Assembly: GCF_002807015.1 (NCBI RefSeq)
Contig: NZ_NIPO01000001.1
Location: 1,313,603-1,377,602, forward strand
Origin: Avrilella dinanensis
GTDB taxonomy: Bacteria > Bacteroidota > Bacteroidia > Flavobacteriales > Flavobacteriaceae
Length of the DNA: 64,000 nucleotides
Direction of reading: 5' to 3'
Part shown: positions 46,617 to 54,709 of the stretch, in pieces
How the letters are laid out: every line of letters begins with the position of its first letter
Position numbering within the stretch: the stretch's first letter is position 1
Made by a program: the position numbers and the translations under genes
The notes under the pieces: model-generated
Told to the model about the DNA's origin: nothing
Database searches by the model: none
What the model saw: only the letters and a program-made list of their open reading frames with translations

Positions 46617-46750
46617 AAAATATCCATAACAACAATTTGGTCTGAAATTGCCAGAAACCTCACCTGAAATATTCACTTTCTGACATCTTTTTGTAACCTT
46701 TTCATTTTATGTTTACTCTAATCAGGTATAAACATTTAAAATTTTCAAAA

Positions 46751-47134
46751 ATGGAAAGTACAATTAAAAGTCAATCTTTGACACAGACATTCAACCTGTT
46801 AAAATACACATTCGGAATTGTGCCTATTGTTGCAGGAGCTGATAAATTCACTAATTTGCTAATAAATTGGGAACAATACATCAATCCTGCAATGGCTGAT
46901 TTATTACCGTTTTCTGCCTCAACTTTTATGATGATTGTAGGCGTTATTGAAATTGTTGCAGGTATCATTGTACTGAAAAAAGCTGAAATTGGCGGATATA
47001 TTGTTGCCGCTTGGTTAACAGCTATTGCATTGACATTATTACTTGGTTTCAACTATGTGGACGTAGCTGTACGTGACCTCGTAATGGCAATTTCGGCTTT
47101 GGCTATGGCAAGATTATCTAAAATTGTTGAATAA
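46751..47134 (+). CDS. Small integral membrane protein, DoxX-like
   Basis: 127 residues from the ATG at 46751; the frame is open from an ATG at 46709, but that earlier part is a poor start and overlaps a likely promoter. Four hydrophobic segments are seen (YTFGIVPIVAGADKF; FMMIVGVIEIVAGIIVL; GGYIVAAWLTAIALTLLLGF; VAVRDLVMAISALAMARL). VPIVAGADKFTNLL and IEIVAGI resemble DoxX-family proteins. It ends 3 bases before the sigma-factor gene, so the two are one operon. No sequence suggests an anti-sigma zinc motif, so its relation to the sigma factor is open. Confidence 0.7.
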   Translation: MESTIKSQSLTQTFNLLKYTFGIVPIVAGADKFTNLLINWEQYINPAMADLLPFSASTFMMIVGVIEIVAGIIVLKKAEIGGYIVAAWLTAIALTLLLGFNYVDVAVRDLVMAISALAMARLSKIVE

Positions 47135-47137
47135 AGT

Positions 47138-47785
47138 ATGAAACAATTTGAAAAACTGACAGAAACAGAAATCATTGAACGAGTTTTAAAAGGAGAAAAA
47201 TCGCTTTACGAACTTATCGTAAGGCGGTTTAATGCTTATTTATATAAAATTGGCAGGTCGTACAATTACAATCACGAGGATACACAGGACTTGATGCAAG
47301 ATACTTATATTGATGCTTTTAAAAGTTTATCACAATTTGAAAATCGTTCCAGTTTTAAAACGTGGATTATTCGTATTATGATGAATAACTGCTATCGGAA
47401 AAGAGAAAAATCAAGTTTTAGAAATGAAATTATGCAAGACGTAAACGAACACGCAACGCCAATGTTTACCAATAGAAATAATGAGACAGACAAAGTAATT
47501 CAAAGCCGTGAGCTGGGAACTATCATTGAAAATTCGCTTGTAAAAATTCCACTGGATTATCGAATGGTTTTTTCGTTACGGGAAATAAACGGATTAAATG
47601 TTTCCGAAACCGCAGCAATGCTGAATATCAGTGAAGCAAACGTAAAAGTGCGTTTAAACAGAGCAAAAACAATGCTGCGAAGTGAGATAGAAAACGCTTA
47701 TTCTGCCAGCGAATTATTTGAATTTAATTTGATTTATTGCGACGCAATGGTAGAAAATGTAATGAAAAAAATTAACGAATTATAA
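47138..47785 (+). CDS. ECF-type RNA polymerase sigma factor
   Basis: 215 residues. Sigma region 2 spans roughly residues 20-90 (YELIVRRFNAYLYKIGRSY, DTQDLMQDTYIDAFKSLSQFENRSSFKTWIIRI). Region 4 is at ~130-185 (IPLDYRMVFSLREINGLNVSETAAMLNISEANVKVRLNRAK). ECF factors direct transcription of small stress or envelope regulons. The gene follows a DoxX-like membrane gene by 3 bases and precedes folE by 7. No classical anti-sigma gene is adjacent. A TTGTAACC word at 46691 may be an ECF-type -35 for self-activation. Confidence 0.9.
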   Translation: MKQFEKLTETEIIERVLKGEKSLYELIVRRFNAYLYKIGRSYNYNHEDTQDLMQDTYIDAFKSLSQFENRSSFKTWIIRIMMNNCYRKREKSSFRNEIMQDVNEHATPMFTNRNNETDKVIQSRELGTIIENSLVKIPLDYRMVFSLREINGLNVSETAAMLNISEANVKVRLNRAKTMLRSEIENAYSASELFEFNLIYCDAMVENVMKKINEL

Positions 47786-47792
47786 TTTTATC

Positions 47793-48440
47793 ATGCAGGA
47801 ATTATTAAATACCGGTTTAGACAAAATCGTAACAGATACACCTATTCTTAACAACGCTTTTGAGTTGAGCGACAGTGAAAAGATAAACCAGATAGAACAT
47901 CATTTTGCAGAGATAATGCAAATACTCGGACTCGACCTTTCTGACGATAGTTTGAACGGAACACCGAAACGAGTGGCAAAAATGTTTGTAAAGGAAACAT
48001 TCAGCGGACTAAACCCCGACAACAAACCCGAAATCAGTCTTTTTGAAAACAAATACGGTTACAAAAAAATGCTCATTGAAAAAGACATTACGTTATATTC
48101 CAATTGCGAACATCATTTTGTGCCTATTATTGGTAAAGTACACGTAGCTTACATTCCCGACAAGCAAGTTATCGGGCTGTCTAAAATCAACCGATTGGTG
48201 CAGTATTACGCCAAACGACCACAAGTTCAGGAGCGTTTGACTGTTCAGATTTCGGAAGCATTAAAAGAAATATTGCAACACGATGATGTGGCAGTTGTAA
48301 TAGAAGCGGACCATTTGTGTGTGGCTTCAAGAGGCATTACAGATACCAATAGCAAAACCGTTACGGTTAGTTATTCGGGACAGTTTGAGAATGAAGCTGT
48401 CAAACAAGAATTTTTATCGCATATTCAAAAAAAGTCATAG
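47793..48440 (+). CDS. folE: GTP cyclohydrolase I
   Basis: 215 residues. The zinc and active-site motifs are all present: SNCEHHFVPIIGKVHVAYIP, GLSKINRLVQYYAKRPQVQERL and DHLCVASRGI. The enzyme converts GTP to dihydroneopterin triphosphate, the first step to folate or tetrahydrobiopterin. Here it follows an ECF sigma gene by 7 bases, unusual for a housekeeping folate gene; a second folE elsewhere in the genome would suggest this copy is conditionally expressed. folK is at 58589 on the opposite strand. Confidence 0.93.
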   Translation: MQELLNTGLDKIVTDTPILNNAFELSDSEKINQIEHHFAEIMQILGLDLSDDSLNGTPKRVAKMFVKETFSGLNPDNKPEISLFENKYGYKKMLIEKDITLYSNCEHHFVPIIGKVHVAYIPDKQVIGLSKINRLVQYYAKRPQVQERLTVQISEALKEILQHDDVAVVIEADHLCVASRGITDTNSKTVTVSYSGQFENEAVKQEFLSHIQKKS

Positions 48441-48594
48441 TATTGTTCTTTCACAGATAAAAAGTGAAAAACTCATAAAGGAAAATTTGTACGTCACATA
48501 ACATCAGGGCGGAAAACTGCTACATTTTTTTGTTATTTAACAATGTCTTGAACTGTAATAAATAATTTTTCATCGTCTACTAAAAAAATAATGT

Positions 48595-48602
48595 TACATT
48601 TG
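48595..48602 (+). promoter_or_regulatory. -7 promoter element of gcvH
   Basis: TACATTTG matches TAnnTTTG, 17 bases before the gcvH ATG. Confidence 0.5.
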
Positions 48603-48619
48603 CTGAAAACTTAATCACA

Positions 48620-49000
48620 ATGAATATACCAGTTAATTTAAAGTACACAAAAGATCACGAATGGGTGAACGTAGAGGGTGATATCGCTACAGTGGGTATC
48701 ACTGATTTTGCTCAAAAAGAATTGGGCGATATTGTATATGTTGAGGTAGAAACTCTTGACCAAAATTTAGACAGAGAAGAAGTGTTTGGTACAGTAGAAG
48801 CCGTAAAAACAGTTTCTGATTTATTCTTGCCTTTGTCGGGAGAGATTATCGAATTCAATGAAGAATTGGAAACCGAACCGGAATTGGTAAATACAGACCC
48901 GTACGGAAAAGGCTGGATGATAAAAATCAAGCTTTCTGACGAATCACAAATTGCAGATTTATTGTCAGACGAGCAATACAAAGAATTGATAGGTGCCTAA
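48620..49000 (+). CDS. gcvH: Glycine cleavage system H protein
   Basis: 126 residues. The lipoyl-domain fold is clear: [35 protein letters not shown], the lipoylated K63 in [12 protein letters not shown], and the late motif [11 protein letters not shown]. GcvH shuttles the aminomethyl group among the P, T and L proteins of glycine cleavage. The other gcv genes are not in the window. The last codons overlap the start of the VanZ-like gene by 8 bases. Confidence 0.95.
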   Translation: MNIPVNLKYTKDHEWVNVEGDIATVGITDFAQKELGDIVYVEVETLDQNLDREEVFGTVEAVKTVSDLFLPLSGEIIEFNEELETEPELVNTDPYGKGWMIKIKLSDESQIADLLSDEQYKELIGA

Positions 49001-49376
49001 CAAAAAAACGCTTTTGGCGGTATTGTGGAATGTATTGATATTGATTTTCTGTCTGATTAATCTGTCAAACATCGACAGCGTTCAGAAAATATCCTTTCCG
49101 CATATCGACAAAATTGTACATTTTGTGTTTTACACCACCGCTTCATTTTTGTGGCTGTGGGCATTATCAGCAAGAAAGAAAAAACTTTCGGGACTCATCA
49201 TTATATTGATTGTAGCCGGATTAATCCTCTTCGGACTGATGGTGGAAATTTTACAAGATGTATTTCCAACAAGGCGTTCCTTTGAATGGTTGGACGTGCT
49301 GTGTAATACTGCAGGAGTCATAACCGGAACAGGCATTTGTCTGATATACCGCAAACTAAAACCTCACACACAGTGA
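48993..49376 (+). CDS. VanZ-family membrane protein
   Basis: 127 residues starting with GTG inside the end of gcvH. Four membrane segments are visible ([74 protein letters not shown]). The VanZ pattern DKIVHF near the second helix and [21 protein letters not shown] are typical. The family is named after a teicoplanin-resistance protein, but most members have no known role. The stop codon lies inside the downstream terminator stem. Confidence 0.85.
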   Translation: MPNKKTLLAVLWNVLILIFCLINLSNIDSVQKISFPHIDKIVHFVFYTTASFLWLWALSARKKKLSGLIIILIVAGLILFGLMVEILQDVFPTRRSFEWLDVLCNTAGVITGTGICLIYRKLKPHTQ

Positions 49377-49386
49377 GGTTTTTTTA
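49357..49386 (+). terminator. Rho-independent terminator overlapping the VanZ stop codon
   Basis: ACCTCAC (49361-49367) pairs with GTGAGGT (49373-49379), followed by seven T. The TGA stop at 49374-49376 is within the right arm. Confidence 0.85.
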
Positions 49387-49513
49387 TGTTTGTTACCGAC
49401 CCGTTAAGGGCTGTTAGTGTTTTTTTCTTTGTGGATTTTACGGCTTTGAAGGTACTGATTGTTGTTTGCTAAACAATATTTTAAAATAGTTAGCGAAAAG
49501 ATATTTTTTAAAG

Positions 49514-49521
49514 TATATTTG
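49514..49521 (+). promoter_or_regulatory. -7 promoter element of ctaB
   Basis: TATATTTG matches TAnnTTTG, 32 bases before the GTG start of ctaB. Confidence 0.5.
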
Positions 49522-49553
49522 CAGTCAGAACAACGATTATACCACAGCGAGCA

Positions 49554-50447
49554 GTGAATACCAAAACATCGACTTATTCAGTTTTCAAAGATTTTAAGGA
49601 ATTGACCAAAGTAGGCTTGGCTGTTAGCGTTGTTTTTTCTTCTATTGCCGGTTACTTTTTGGCAGTAGATTCGTGGTCGGAAGTCAACTGGACGATTGTT
49701 GCTATGTTAGCAATTGGAGGTTATTGCATGGTCGGAGCGTCCAACGCCTACAATCAGATTATAGAAAAAGATATTGACGCCAAAATGGACAGGACAAAAA
49801 ACCGGCCGGTAGCGTCTGGTAGAATGTCTGTGAATACCGCTTTTGCTGTTGCGTCGTTATTAGCGATTGCCGGAGTGGTTATCTTGTACATCATCAATCC
49901 GAAAACAGCCATGTTCGGTGCGATATCTATCTTTTTATATACGTGTATATATACGCCCCTCAAACCCATCACACCTTTATCGGTATTTGTCGGAGCGTTC
50001 CCGGGAGCTATTCCTTTCATGCTTGGCTGGGTAGCTTGCACCGGAGAATTTGGCGTTGAGGCGGGAACATTGTTTTTGATACAATTTTTCTGGCAGTTTC
50101 CGCACTTTTGGGCTATCGGCTGGTTTTTGTATGACGATTACCAAAAAGCAGGTTTTTCTATGCTGCCAACCGGAAGAAAAGATACTAAAACTGCATTACA
50201 GGCTATTTTGTACAGTATTTGGTTAACGGTAGTTTCTGTGTTTCCGGCAACCGGACTGACAGGAAGTTTAAATCTGAGCATTCCAGCTGCGATTATTGTA
50301 TTTGTATGTGGTTTGTGGATGATTTGGGCAGCCATTCAACTTTATCAGAAAAGAACTAACAAAGCAGCTAAATCATTAATGTTGGTCAGTGTGACTTATA
50401 TATCTTTGATACAAATCATATTCGTGATAGATAAATTTTTATTCTAA
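49554..50447 (+). CDS. ctaB: Protoheme IX farnesyltransferase (heme O synthase)
   Basis: 297 residues starting with GTG. The UbiA-family prenyl-diphosphate site is NAYNQIIEKDIDAKMDRTKNRPVASG (Asn and the spaced Asp residues), near residue 65. About eight membrane helices follow, with the second loop motif WFLYDDYQKAGFSML. The enzyme adds a farnesyl group to heme B to make heme O, the precursor of heme A for cytochrome oxidase. It heads the oxidase cluster that runs to 54655, and its stop overlaps the next start (TAATG). Confidence 0.93.
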   Translation: MNTKTSTYSVFKDFKELTKVGLAVSVVFSSIAGYFLAVDSWSEVNWTIVAMLAIGGYCMVGASNAYNQIIEKDIDAKMDRTKNRPVASGRMSVNTAFAVASLLAIAGVVILYIINPKTAMFGAISIFLYTCIYTPLKPITPLSVFVGAFPGAIPFMLGWVACTGEFGVEAGTLFLIQFFWQFPHFWAIGWFLYDDYQKAGFSMLPTGRKDTKTALQAILYSIWLTVVSVFPATGLTGSLNLSIPAAIIVFVCGLWMIWAAIQLYQKRTNKAAKSLMLVSVTYISLIQIIFVIDKFLF

Positions 50448-51034
50448 TGAATCAACCGGAAGAAATAACACTTAGACAAAAAAGAAAAGAAAAATCGTAC
50501 AAAACGATGCTTTTTCTTGCTATGGCAAGTATTGTAATGATTTTTGCAGGATTGACCAGTGCTTATGTGGTAAGTAAATCACGTCCGGATTGGCTGACTG
50601 ATTTTGACCTGCCACAATCTTTCCTTTGGAGTACGATTGTGATACTAATCAGTAGTGCGACTTTTCACTTGGCAGTGAGTGCGATAAAAAAAGGTAATCG
50701 GTCTAATACCACGCTTTTTCTGTTATTGACTTTATTGCTCGGAGTAGCTTTTGTGATATTACAGTTTATTGGCTTTGGGCAGATTGTTGAACAAGGGTAT
50801 TATTTTACAGGAAGTGAAAGCACCATTACTACCTCATTCCTTTACGTGATTGTAATTGTGCATTTGGCACACTTGTTTGGTGGAATGATTTCTCTTTTGG
50901 TTATAATTTATAATCATTTTAAACAAAAGTACACTTCTTCTCAAACGCTTGGAATTGAGTTAGGTGCGATTTACTGGCACTTTATGGATTTCTTGTGGTT
51001 GTATTTATTTTTGTTCTTCACGTTTTATAAATAA
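50447..51034 (+). CDS. Cytochrome c oxidase subunit III, short form
   Basis: 195 residues with five membrane helices, consistent with the short bacterial COX3. Recognisable segments are FAGLTSAYVVSKSRPDW, STIVILISSATFHLAVSAIKKGN and the C-terminal GAIYWHFMDFLWLYLF, where the WHFxDxxWL motif is the COX3 signature. A second, longer COX3 gene follows, so the two are probably paralogues that both enter the oxidase or one replaces the other. It overlaps ctaB by one base. Confidence 0.9.
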   Translation: MNQPEEITLRQKRKEKSYKTMLFLAMASIVMIFAGLTSAYVVSKSRPDWLTDFDLPQSFLWSTIVILISSATFHLAVSAIKKGNRSNTTLFLLLTLLLGVAFVILQFIGFGQIVEQGYYFTGSESTITTSFLYVIVIVHLAHLFGGMISLLVIIYNHFKQKYTSSQTLGIELGAIYWHFMDFLWLYLFLFFTFYK

Positions 51035-51044
51035 CGAAATTGCT

Positions 51045-51074
51045 TTTGGTTGAACAAAAAAAAATGTAAATTTG
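51045..51074 (+). promoter_or_regulatory. Promoter of the long COX3 gene
   Basis: TTTG ending at 51048, 18 bases, then TAAATTTG at 51067-51074. It lies 29 bases before the ATG at 51103 and could allow separate expression of the second COX3 and COX4 genes. Confidence 0.5.
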
Positions 51075-51102
51075 AACACTTTTTAAAAATATTAACAATA
51101 CT

Positions 51103-52095
51103 ATGGGAGCGACAGTTGATTCAGTAGCTACAAAGCAAAAAGTTTGGGGCGGAGGCGAAGCCGTAAAGCCTTTCGGAGCCAGCTATGGTAAAATGATGAT
51201 GTGGTATTTCATCGTATCAGATTCTTTAACTTTTTGTGGGTTTCTGGTAGCCTATGGATTTACAAGATTTAAATTTGCAGACTCTTGGCCGATTGCCGAT
51301 GAGGTGTTTAACCACTTTCCGTTTATGCACGGGGTAGATGCACCAATGTACTATGTTGCCTTGATGACATTTATTTTGATTTTTTCATCAGTAACAATGG
51401 TATTGGCAGTTGATGCCGGACATCAAATGAAAAAAAACAAAGTAGCCCTTTATATGCTGCTTACTATTGTAGGAGGAGGAATTTTCCTTGGTTCGCAAGC
51501 TTGGGAGTGGAAAAACTTTATTAACGGAACCTACGGAGCTGTTGAAACAAAAGGAGGAGAAATCTTGCACTTTGTTGACGGGGAAGGGAAAAAATTAGCA
51601 TTAGCTGATTTTGCTGATACCTCAGTACACAGAGAAGATGCCGCCTTGTCCAGAAATGACGGTTCATGGTTTTTAGGTTCTAAATCTACAACGTCGGTAT
51701 CATTAAACCAGGTAATTGCCGGATTGGAGGCTGATCCTAATATCAGAATCAGAACGCAATATACAACACCGGATAATGCTCACGAAAAAATCGTTTTATC
51801 ACGGGAAGAAAGCTTAGCAAGAATCAGTGACTTTACCTATGTGGTGGAAGGAGCTAATCTGATAAGAAACGAATTCGGACACAAAACATTTGCGAACCTG
51901 TTCTTTTTCATTACAGGGTTCCATGGATTCCACGTTTCAATCGGAGTATTGCTGAATATCATCATATTTTTCAATGTACTGTTAGGTACTTACGAAAAAA
52001 GAGGTTCATACGAAATGGTGGAAAAAGTAGGATTATACTGGCACTTTGTTGACCTTGTTTGGGTATTCGTATTCACATTCTTCTATCTTGTTTAA
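51103..52095 (+). CDS. Cytochrome c oxidase subunit III, long form
   Basis: 330 residues. The membrane part resembles COX3 (MMMWYFIVSDSLTFCGFLVAYGF; LMTFILIFSSVTMVLAVDAG; GLYWHFVDLVWVFVFTFFY). Between the fourth and fifth helices an extra-membrane insert of about 120 residues is present (roughly 145-265: GEILHFVDGEGKKLALADF to YVVEGANLIRNEFG). Such an insert is absent from the short paralogue at 50447 and from classical COX3. It could be an interaction surface of the oxidase. COX4 follows 20 bases later. Confidence 0.92.
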   Translation: MGATVDSVATKQKVWGGGEAVKPFGASYGKMMMWYFIVSDSLTFCGFLVAYGFTRFKFADSWPIADEVFNHFPFMHGVDAPMYYVALMTFILIFSSVTMVLAVDAGHQMKKNKVALYMLLTIVGGGIFLGSQAWEWKNFINGTYGAVETKGGEILHFVDGEGKKLALADFADTSVHREDAALSRNDGSWFLGSKSTTSVSLNQVIAGLEADPNIRIRTQYTTPDNAHEKIVLSREESLARISDFTYVVEGANLIRNEFGHKTFANLFFFITGFHGFHVSIGVLLNIIIFFNVLLGTYEKRGSYEMVEKVGLYWHFVDLVWVFVFTFFYLV

Positions 52096-52115
52096 TTAGA
52101 AAAACAGCTTAAATT

Positions 52116-52487
52116 ATGTCAGCTCATACACACGAATCGAACACAAAAAGAATTTGGACAGTATTTGGTATTTTGTCAGTTTTAACGATTGTCGAGGTAG
52201 CCTTGGGTATATTTAAACCAGATTTTCTGTTCCATACCAAAGCAGGTTTTTGGATTCTGCACCTAAGTTTACTAAACTGGATATTCATTATTCTTACCAT
52301 AGTGAAAGCTTATTATATTATGTGGGCGTTCATGCACCTGGAAGGCGAGAAAAAAGGTTTCGTCTGGACGATTGCCGGTACAATGGTATTCCTGATTATA
52401 TATATGACTCTTTTGATTCTTGATGAAGGTCAATATGTATATGATGTTTATAACTCGCCGGTAGCCGGATACAGATGGATATTCTAA
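52116..52487 (+). CDS. Cytochrome c oxidase subunit IV
   Basis: 123 residues with three membrane helices, as in the small bacterial subunit IV. The pattern RIWTVFGILSVLTIVEVALGIF, WIFIILTIVKAYYIMWAFMHLEGEKK and FLIIYMTLLILDEGQYVYD is typical of the Bacteroidota COX4 family. The subunit is an accessory membrane part of the heme-copper oxidase. A combined terminator and promoter follows directly. Confidence 0.9.
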   Translation: MSAHTHESNTKRIWTVFGILSVLTIVEVALGIFKPDFLFHTKAGFWILHLSLLNWIFIILTIVKAYYIMWAFMHLEGEKKGFVWTIAGTMVFLIIYMTLLILDEGQYVYDVYNSPVAGYRWIF

Positions 52488-52503
52488 AGATTAATATATA
52501 GTT

Positions 52504-52533
52504 AAAATGGCGGTTTTATGACCGCCATTTTTT
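52504..52533 (+). terminator. Rho-independent terminator after the COX4 gene
   Basis: AAAATGGCGGT (52504-52514) pairs perfectly with ACCGCCATTTT (52521-52531) around TTTATG, then T. Its T tract runs into the next promoter element. Confidence 0.8.
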
Positions 52534-52540
52534 ATATTTG
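52533..52540 (+). promoter_or_regulatory. -7 promoter element overlapping the preceding terminator tail
   Basis: TATATTTG matches TAnnTTTG, 17 bases before the ATG at 52557. It starts at the end of the terminator T tract. Confidence 0.5.
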
Positions 52541-52556
52541 CACGAAACAGTTTCAG

Positions 52557-53210
52557 ATGAAAAAAGTAGGTTTATTCATAGCTTTGTTTGTAATTCCTAT
52601 TGTTGTTTATCTCTTTTTCTCTTCGGGTGTAAACATCTTTGTGAAGTTACCCGTAGTAAATGAGCAGATTCCCGAAATCCCGAATCATTGGCAAACCAGC
52701 GATGGGCAACATATTCGGCTGAACGACAAGGTAACAATTTTAGGCTTTATAGGTGATTTGTCTTTTGAGAATCAATCCAATATGACTAATGTTAGTCAGG
52801 AAGTTTACCAAAAAAACAAACGTTATCTCGATTTGCAGGTCGTGTATGTAGTGCCGGAAGAACGCAAGAATGAAGTGGAGGAATATGTCGAAAAGTTAAG
52901 CAGAACTACCGAAATGCCTTCATGGAATTATATTTTTGCCCAGCCGGAAGAAATTCGGGAATATTACCAAAAATTACAGGTAGATGTTCCGATGGTTGAT
53001 GCCAATACACCTTACGTTTTTATCGTAGATAAAGATTTTAAACTTCGCGGGAGAAAGAAAAAATTAGACAATCAGCAATATCAGGACGGTTATCTGTCTT
53101 CAGAACCAATAGAAATCTTGCACAACGAAATGGAAGACGATCTGAAAGTGGTTTTGGCAGAATATCGATTAGCAACAAAGAAAAACTATAAAACACAAGA
53201 ATCAGAATGA
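52557..53210 (+). CDS. Membrane-anchored SCO/thioredoxin-like protein without the Cys pair
   Basis: 217 residues from the ATG at 52557. An ATG 13 codons upstream lies in a terminator loop and before the promoter, so it is rejected. One N-terminal membrane helix (GLFIALFVIPIVVYLFFSS) precedes a periplasmic domain with thioredoxin-fold features (LNDKVTILGFIGDLSFENQSNM, TPYVFIVDKDFKLRGRK). The fold and order resemble SCO1, but no CxxxC or metal His is present. It overlaps the true SCO1 gene by 4 bases, so it may be a structural partner in copper or heme insertion. Confidence 0.75.
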   Translation: MKKVGLFIALFVIPIVVYLFFSSGVNIFVKLPVVNEQIPEIPNHWQTSDGQHIRLNDKVTILGFIGDLSFENQSNMTNVSQEVYQKNKRYLDLQVVYVVPEERKNEVEEYVEKLSRTTEMPSWNYIFAQPEEIREYYQKLQVDVPMVDANTPYVFIVDKDFKLRGRKKKLDNQQYQDGYLSSEPIEILHNEMEDDLKVVLAEYRLATKKNYKTQESE

Positions 53211-53872
53211 AAAAATATTCCTACATCGTCGTAGCTTTTGCTGTTTTGGTTTTCGGAATTTTGTTTGTGCCGAAAATCGTTGATGGCTTTAAGAATGATA
53301 CCATTGTTCAAAATGATCGATTGAATAAATCTGCCGAAAAAGAATTGCTTACCATTGGCAGAGCCCCGGAGTTTAGTTTTACTAATCAGGATAACGAAAC
53401 GATTACCAATGATTTTTATGACGGAAAAGTTTATTTAGTAGAATTTTTCTTCACTTCCTGCCCGACGATTTGCCCAATAATGAATGAAAATATGGTGAAG
53501 CTACAAAACACTTTCAAGTTCGAAAACAATTTTGGTATAGCTTCATTTACCATCGATCCAACCAACGATACACCCGAGGAATTAAAATCACATGCCAAAT
53601 CATTAGGCGTTGTGAATCCGAATTGGCAGTTTTTGACCAATACGCAGGAAGAAATATTTGCTTTGGTAAAAAATTTTAATCTCTATGCTGCACAAAACGA
53701 TGATGTCCCTGGAGGGTTTGAGCATTCCGGTTATTTTGCTTTGATAGACAAAAAGGGAAATATCCGTTGCCGGAAGGATAATTCAGGCAATCCGATTTTG
53801 TACTATGACGGCACAGAACAAGAAGGTGTGGAAATGTTAAAAGAAGACATTAAAATTTTATTGGCAGAATAA
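53207..53872 (+). CDS. SCO1/SenC-family copper chaperone
   Basis: 221 residues. A membrane anchor (YIVVAFAVLVFGILFVPKI) is followed by a thioredoxin-like domain with the copper motif CPTIC (C85 and C89) and the ligand H173 in GFEHSGYFALID. SCO proteins deliver copper to, or reduce, the CuA site of cytochrome oxidase subunit II in the periplasm. Context agrees: it lies in the oxidase cluster, overlapping its neighbours at ATGA on the left and TAATG on the right. Confidence 0.93.
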   Translation: MKKYSYIVVAFAVLVFGILFVPKIVDGFKNDTIVQNDRLNKSAEKELLTIGRAPEFSFTNQDNETITNDFYDGKVYLVEFFFTSCPTICPIMNENMVKLQNTFKFENNFGIASFTIDPTNDTPEELKSHAKSLGVVNPNWQFLTNTQEEIFALVKNFNLYAAQNDDVPGGFEHSGYFALIDKKGNIRCRKDNSGNPILYYDGTEQEGVEMLKEDIKILLAE

Positions 53873-54417
53873 TGGAGGATAAATTAGCCTTAGAAAAAAA
53901 ATATAATTTCTGGATAAAAGTTTTGTCCATTGCTATCCCGGCTGTGGTGGCTTTATTGTTTGGCGTGAACCTGCAAAAGTTGGGCTATGATGTAAAACCA
54001 TTAAGTTTTTTACCACCGATTTACGCAACCATTAACGGGATTACGGCAGTATTACTTGTTTTGGCAGTAAGAGCCATTAAAAGGGGAAACCGAAATCTGC
54101 ACGAACGATTGGTAAAGATTGCGATTGGCTGTTCTGTTGCTTTTCTGGCGATGTACGTTGCTTATCATATGACTTCGGTAGAAACAAGCTATGGTGGCAC
54201 AGGTGCAATCAAATATGTTTACTTTTTTATTCTTATTACACATATCATACTGTCGATAATTATCATTCCGTTTGTGCTGATTACTTATTCACGTGGAATT
54301 TTGGGTAATTATGCAAAGCACAAGAAAATTGCCCGTATTGCATACCCGTTGTGGTTGTATGTAGCCGTTACCGGTGTGATTGTTTATCTGATGATTTCCC
54401 CATATTATCAACATTAA
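53872..54417 (+). CDS. DUF420 membrane protein
   Basis: 181 residues with five predicted membrane helices. The segments FLPPIYATINGITAVLLVLA, NLHERLVKIAIGCSVAFLAMYVAYH and HIILSIIIIPFVLITYSRG match DUF420 (related to CtaM-type oxidase assembly proteins), including the paired His in helices that could bind heme or metal. It is translationally coupled to the SCO1 gene (TAATG), which supports a role in cytochrome oxidase maturation. The precise role is not established here. Confidence 0.85.
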   Translation: MEDKLALEKKYNFWIKVLSIAIPAVVALLFGVNLQKLGYDVKPLSFLPPIYATINGITAVLLVLAVRAIKRGNRNLHERLVKIAIGCSVAFLAMYVAYHMTSVETSYGGTGAIKYVYFFILITHIILSIIIIPFVLITYSRGILGNYAKHKKIARIAYPLWLYVAVTGVIVYLMISPYYQH

Positions 54418-54418
54418 A

Positions 54419-54655
54419 ATGATGAAAAGAAGATTAATTTTATTTGTTATATTTATGCTTGGTTTTTGTTATCAGGCTCAGGCTCAGTGTGCCATGTGCC
54501 GGGCAACTTTAATTACTGAAGATGGAGGCAACAAAGCGGAAGGCATCAACAACGGAATTGTCTATCTGATGGCTTTTCCTTATATATTGGTGGCGTTGGT
54601 CGGTTTTGCCATATACAGAATCATGAAAGATAAAAAACAAAAAAAAGTCGCCTGA
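54419..54655 (+). CDS. Small exported membrane protein with CAMC motif
   Basis: 78 residues. A signal peptide (MMKRRLILFVIFMLGFCYQAQAQ) would leave a mature protein that starts at or next to CAMCRATL. One membrane helix follows (GIVYLMAFPYILVALVGFAIY), then a basic tail. The CxxC directly after the cleavage site, in a cytochrome oxidase assembly cluster, suggests metal or thiol chemistry; this is inference. It starts 1 base after the DUF420 stop. I know similar short genes in this place in Flavobacteria but no assigned function. Confidence 0.75.
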   Translation: MMKRRLILFVIFMLGFCYQAQAQCAMCRATLITEDGGNKAEGINNGIVYLMAFPYILVALVGFAIYRIMKDKKQKKVA

Positions 54656-54709
54656 CAATGTAACATATTTCTCAAAAGCCCTACTAACACCATACAGAGT
54701 TAATCAGGT

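Noticed and set aside
46709..46750. Earlier ATG for the DoxX-like gene
   Set aside because: The added residues are unlike the family start and overlap the likely promoter region.
52518..52556. Earlier ATG for the SCO-like gene
   Set aside because: It lies in the terminator loop and before the promoter element at 52533.
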